A stretch of 9,272 bases of DNA, from assembly GCA_946479075.1 (NCBI GenBank), contig CAMLDT010000140.1:1-9272 (forward strand). Direction: 5' to 3'. The translations under genes were made by a program, and so were the position numbers. The notes under the pieces were generated by a model, which had not been told where the DNA came from, searched no databases, and worked only from the letters and a program-made list of their open reading frames with translations. The DNA is from an uncultured Polaromonas sp. Its GTDB lineage: Bacteria; Pseudomonadota; Gammaproteobacteria; Burkholderiales; Burkholderiaceae. Below are positions 6,561 through 9,272 of this stretch, in pieces (position 1 is the first letter of the stretch; each line of letters begins with the position of its first letter).

Positions 6561-8359
6561 TGAACAGTTCTGCCTGGGGCCTGCTGGCCCTTTTTCTCGG
6601 TGTGTTGCTGGTAGCCGCCTGGCCGCTGGGTATCTGGATCGCGCGTATCAGTTCCGGCCGTCTGCCGGGCTGGATGCTGCGCGTCGAAGCGGCTCTGTTC
6701 CGCCTCGCCGGCACCTCGGCCGACCAGTCCATGAAATGGCATCAGTACGCGCTGGCGCTGCTGGCCTTCAATGCGTTGGGTGTGCTGGCGGTGTATGCAC
6801 TGCAGCGTTTCCAGGGGGTGCTGCCGCTGAACCCGGCCGGCATGGCGGCCGTGTCGCCCGACTCGGCATTCAACACCGCCATCAGTTTTGTCACCAACAC
6901 CAACTGGCAAGGCTACGGCGGTGAAAGCGCCATGAGTTACCAGACCCAGATGCTGGCACTCGCGGTGCAGAACTTCCTGTCGGCCGCGACCGGCATCGCC
7001 GTGGTGTTTGCGCTGTTTCGCGGCTTTGCCGCGCGTTCGACCCGCGTGATCGGCAACTTCTGGGTGGACGTGACCCGCATCACGGCGTGGTTGCTGCTGC
7101 CGCTGTCGCTGGTGTTTGCCGTGTTTCTGGTGGGCCAGGGCGTGATCCAGAACTTTGACAGCTACAAGGACGTGACCACGCTGGAAACCACAAGTTATCA
7201 AATGCCCAAGCTTGGCCCCGACGGCCAGGCGCTGAAAGACGGCCAGGGCCAGCCGGTGATGGGCGATGTGAAGACCGCCACGCAGACGCTGGCCATGGGC
7301 CCGGTGGCGTCGCAGGAGGCTATCAAGATGATAGGCACCAACGGCGGCGGTTTCTTTAATGCCAATTCGGCCCACCCCTACGAAAACCCGACGGCGCTGA
7401 GCAACTTTTTCCAGATGCTGGCGATCTTCATCATCCCGGCGGCCCTGTGTTTTGCCTTCGGCCGCGAGGTCGGCGACCTGCGCCAGGGCTGGGCCGTGCT
7501 GGCGGCCATGACGGTGATGTTTGTGATTGCAGTGGCGGCCATCATTCCGGCTGAGCAGGCAGGCAACCCGCTGCTGGCGCCACTGGGGGTGGACCAGAGC
7601 CTCAGCGCGCTGCAATCAGGCGGCAACATGGAAGGCAAGGAAACCCGTTTCGGCATCAACACCTCCAGCCTGTTCGCAGTGATCACCACGGCGGCATCGT
7701 GCGGCGCGGTGATTTCCATGCACGACTCCTTCACGCCGCTGGGCGGCATGGTGCCCATGGTGATGATGCAGCTCGGTGAGGTGGTGTTCGGCGGTGTTGG
7801 CACCGGTCTGTACGGCATGCTGATTTTTGCCATCCTGGCGGTGTTCATCGCCGGGCTGATGATAGGCCGCACGCCGGAGTACCTGGGCAAGAAGATCGAG
7901 TCGCACGACATGAAGCTGACCTCGATTGCGATATTGGTCACGCCGATTCTGGTGCTGGCAGGCACGGCCATTGCCGTGGCGGCAGGCGCCGGCCAGGCCG
8001 GTGTGGCCAATCCGGGCGCCCATGGCTTCTCGGAAATCCTTTATGCGCTGAGCTCGGCGGCCAACAACAACGGCAGTGCCTTTGCCGGCCTGTCGGCGAA
8101 CACACCGTTCTACAACACGCTGCTGGGTCTGGCCATGTGGCTGGGCCGCTTCGGCGTGATCGTGCCGGTGCTGGCGATTGCCGGCAGCCTGGCCGCCAAA
8201 CAACGCCTGCCGGTGACCGCTGGAACCATGCCCACCCACGGCCCGCTGTTCGTTTTCCTGCTGATCGGCACGGTGCTGCTGGTGGGACTGCTCAATTACG
8301 TGCCGGCACTGGCATTGGGCCCGATGGTCGAGCATCTGATGTTGTGGCCTGGTCGTTGA
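6560..8359 (+). CDS. kdpA: Potassium-transporting ATPase subunit A KdpA
   Basis: This 599-aa integral membrane subunit binds and translocates K+ in the high-affinity KdpFABC pump. All four selectivity-filter (P-loop) regions of this SKT-superfamily protein are visible: [63 protein letters not shown] and [15 protein letters not shown]. The length is at the upper end for the family (about 560-600). The start at 6560 is set by GAGGAG at 6549-6554, inside the kdpF end, and by the TGATG junction. An upstream in-frame start at 6374 would overlap the small genes and is rejected. A 24-bp gap separates it from kdpB. The frame is intact. Confidence 0.98.
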   Translation: MNSSAWGLLALFLGVLLVAAWPLGIWIARISSGRLPGWMLRVEAALFRLAGTSADQSMKWHQYALALLAFNALGVLAVYALQRFQGVLPLNPAGMAAVSPDSAFNTAISFVTNTNWQGYGGESAMSYQTQMLALAVQNFLSAATGIAVVFALFRGFAARSTRVIGNFWVDVTRITAWLLLPLSLVFAVFLVGQGVIQNFDSYKDVTTLETTSYQMPKLGPDGQALKDGQGQPVMGDVKTATQTLAMGPVASQEAIKMIGTNGGGFFNANSAHPYENPTALSNFFQMLAIFIIPAALCFAFGREVGDLRQGWAVLAAMTVMFVIAVAAIIPAEQAGNPLLAPLGVDQSLSALQSGGNMEGKETRFGINTSSLFAVITTAASCGAVISMHDSFTPLGGMVPMVMMQLGEVVFGGVGTGLYGMLIFAILAVFIAGLMIGRTPEYLGKKIESHDMKLTSIAILVTPILVLAGTAIAVAAGAGQAGVANPGAHGFSEILYALSSAANNNGSAFAGLSANTPFYNTLLGLAMWLGRFGVIVPVLAIAGSLAAKQRLPVTAGTMPTHGPLFVFLLIGTVLLVGLLNYVPALALGPMVEHLMLWPGR

Positions 8360-8383
8360 ACCGCTGACTAGCAAGGTAAACCC

Positions 8384-9272
8384 ATGAAAACGAAAACTTC
8401 CCTGACGCTCTTCGATCCCGCGCTGCTCAAGCCGGCGATCCAGGCATCGTTCACCAAACTGAGCCCGCGCGTGCAATGGCGCAACCCGGTCATGTTTGTG
8501 GTCTACATCGGCAGCATAGGCACCACCCTGCTGGGCCTGCAAGCACTGCAGGCCGGGGGCGAAACGCAGGCCGGTTTCATCCTGGCCGTGGCGCTGTGGC
8601 TCTGGTTCACCGTGCTGTTCGCCAACTTTGCCGAAGCCCTGGCCGAAGGCCGCAGCAAGGCACAAGCGGCATCGCTGCGCGGTCTCAAGCAAAGCACCTG
8701 GGCCAAGAAGTTCAAGGAGCCAGCGGGCAACGTTTTCCATGGCACCACCTGGTTGCCGGAGCGCGCCGAGAGCCTGCGCAAGGGCGACGTGGTGCTGGTC
8801 GATGCGGGCGACATGATTCCGCTCGACGGTGAAGTCATTGAGGGTGTCGCCTCGGTCGATGAAAGCGCCATCACCGGTGAATCGGCCCCGGTGGTGCGCG
8901 AGTCGGGCGGCGACTTTTCGTCTGTGACCGGCGGCACACGCGTGTTGTCGGACTGGCTGGTGGTGCGCATCGGCGTGAACCCCGGCGAGTCCTTCCTGGA
9001 CCGCATGATCAGCATGGTCGAAGGCGCCAAACGCCAGAAGACGCCGAACGAGGTGGCGCTGACCATTTTGCTGGTGGCGCTGACCATCGTGTTCCTGGTG
9101 GTGACGGTCACGCTGCTGCCTTTTTCCATCTTCAGCGTGGGCGCGGCGGGCGCCGGCACGGTGGTCAGCCTGACCGCCCTGATCGCCCTGCTGGTGTGCC
9201 TGATTCCCACCACGATTGGCGGCCTGCTGTCGGCCGTCGGTGTGGCCGGCATGAGCCGCATGATGCAGGCCA
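8384..9272 (+). CDS. kdpB: Potassium-transporting ATPase ATP-binding subunit KdpB (5' part)
   Basis: The first 296 residues of the P-type ATPase subunit that hydrolyses ATP for K+ uptake are present; the family is about 680-700 aa, so well over half lies beyond the window. Visible are the N-terminal segment [33 protein letters not shown]1-2 (about 35-88), and the actuator domain with TGES at 164-167. Ser167 corresponds to the inhibitory phosphoserine site reported for E. coli KdpB. TM3 (about 225-245) and TM4 with CLIPTTIGG (272-280) also appear. The catalytic DKTGT Asp is past the end. An AAGG ribosome site (8373-8376) lies 7 bases before the ATG. No defect is seen in the part present. Confidence 0.98.
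   Translation, partial: MKTKTSLTLFDPALLKPAIQASFTKLSPRVQWRNPVMFVVYIGSIGTTLLGLQALQAGGETQAGFILAVALWLWFTVLFANFAEALAEGRSKAQAASLRGLKQSTWAKKFKEPAGNVFHGTTWLPERAESLRKGDVVLVDAGDMIPLDGEVIEGVASVDESAITGESAPVVRESGGDFSSVTGGTRVLSDWLVVRIGVNPGESFLDRMISMVEGAKRQKTPNEVALTILLVALTIVFLVVTVTLLPFSIFSVGAAGAGTVVSLTALIALLVCLIPTTIGGLLSAVGVAGMSRMMQA

Noticed and set aside
7319..7335. GCTATCAAGATGATAGG, resembling the GCTATC..GATAGC stem of the hairpin repeat
   Set aside because: It encodes part of the invariant KdpA motif [13 protein letters not shown], has no flanking repeat sequence, and is explained by coding.
6530..7615. 361-codon minus-strand frame antisense to kdpA, and a further 374-codon one at 7616-8740
   Set aside because: Both have His/Gln/Arg-rich, low-complexity composition and lie over well-conserved kdpA and kdpB sequence.

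Overview
The window is a GC-rich chromosomal segment, most likely from a betaproteobacterium of the Comamonadaceae (Polaromonas/Rhodoferax/Acidovorax type). The evidence is the strong G/C third-position bias, the Burkholderiales-like gene types, and two copies of a short hairpin repeat whose GGCC..GCGCTGGCAGCTATC..ATAGC pattern I recall as widespread in that family. Family placement is inferred from recall, not from a search.

Region 1 (19-3978, + strand) is a compact operon: an ABC ATPase of the LolD/MacB type, an alpha/beta-hydrolase-fold protein starting inside the ATPase stop codon (ATGA overlap), and a large 10-TM FtsX/MacB-type permease. The gene content resembles the E. coli tesA-ybbA-ybbP locus and the AttEFGH export systems. 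Two things are odd. The hydrolase has Gly114 where the catalytic Ser of the G-x-S-x-G elbow should be, while Asp162 and His194 are present. The permease carries an in-frame segment (about 3187-3309) with foreign codon usage that contains a copy of the hairpin repeat.

Region 2 (4129-4835) holds a 69-aa protein I do not recognise (+) and a convergent UspA-type universal stress protein (-). They share a long hairpin likely to terminate both transcripts. Region 3 (4969-6048, +) is a Tat-type exported CrtC/AttH-like lipocalin protein, a family that normally sits next to FtsX-type ABC genes like those of region 1. Region 2 therefore looks like an interruption of an AttEFGH-like cluster.

Region 4 (6049-9272, +) begins with a 312-bp regulatory gap holding a hairpin, the second repeat copy, and a candidate KdpE site with a promoter. 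It continues into the high-affinity potassium pump operon: a 34-aa membrane miniprotein, kdpF, kdpA (complete) and kdpB (5' part, cut by the window end before the DKTGT phosphorylation site). kdpC and the kdpDE sensor genes would be expected beyond the window. No tRNA, rRNA, CRISPR array, transposase or phage gene was seen.
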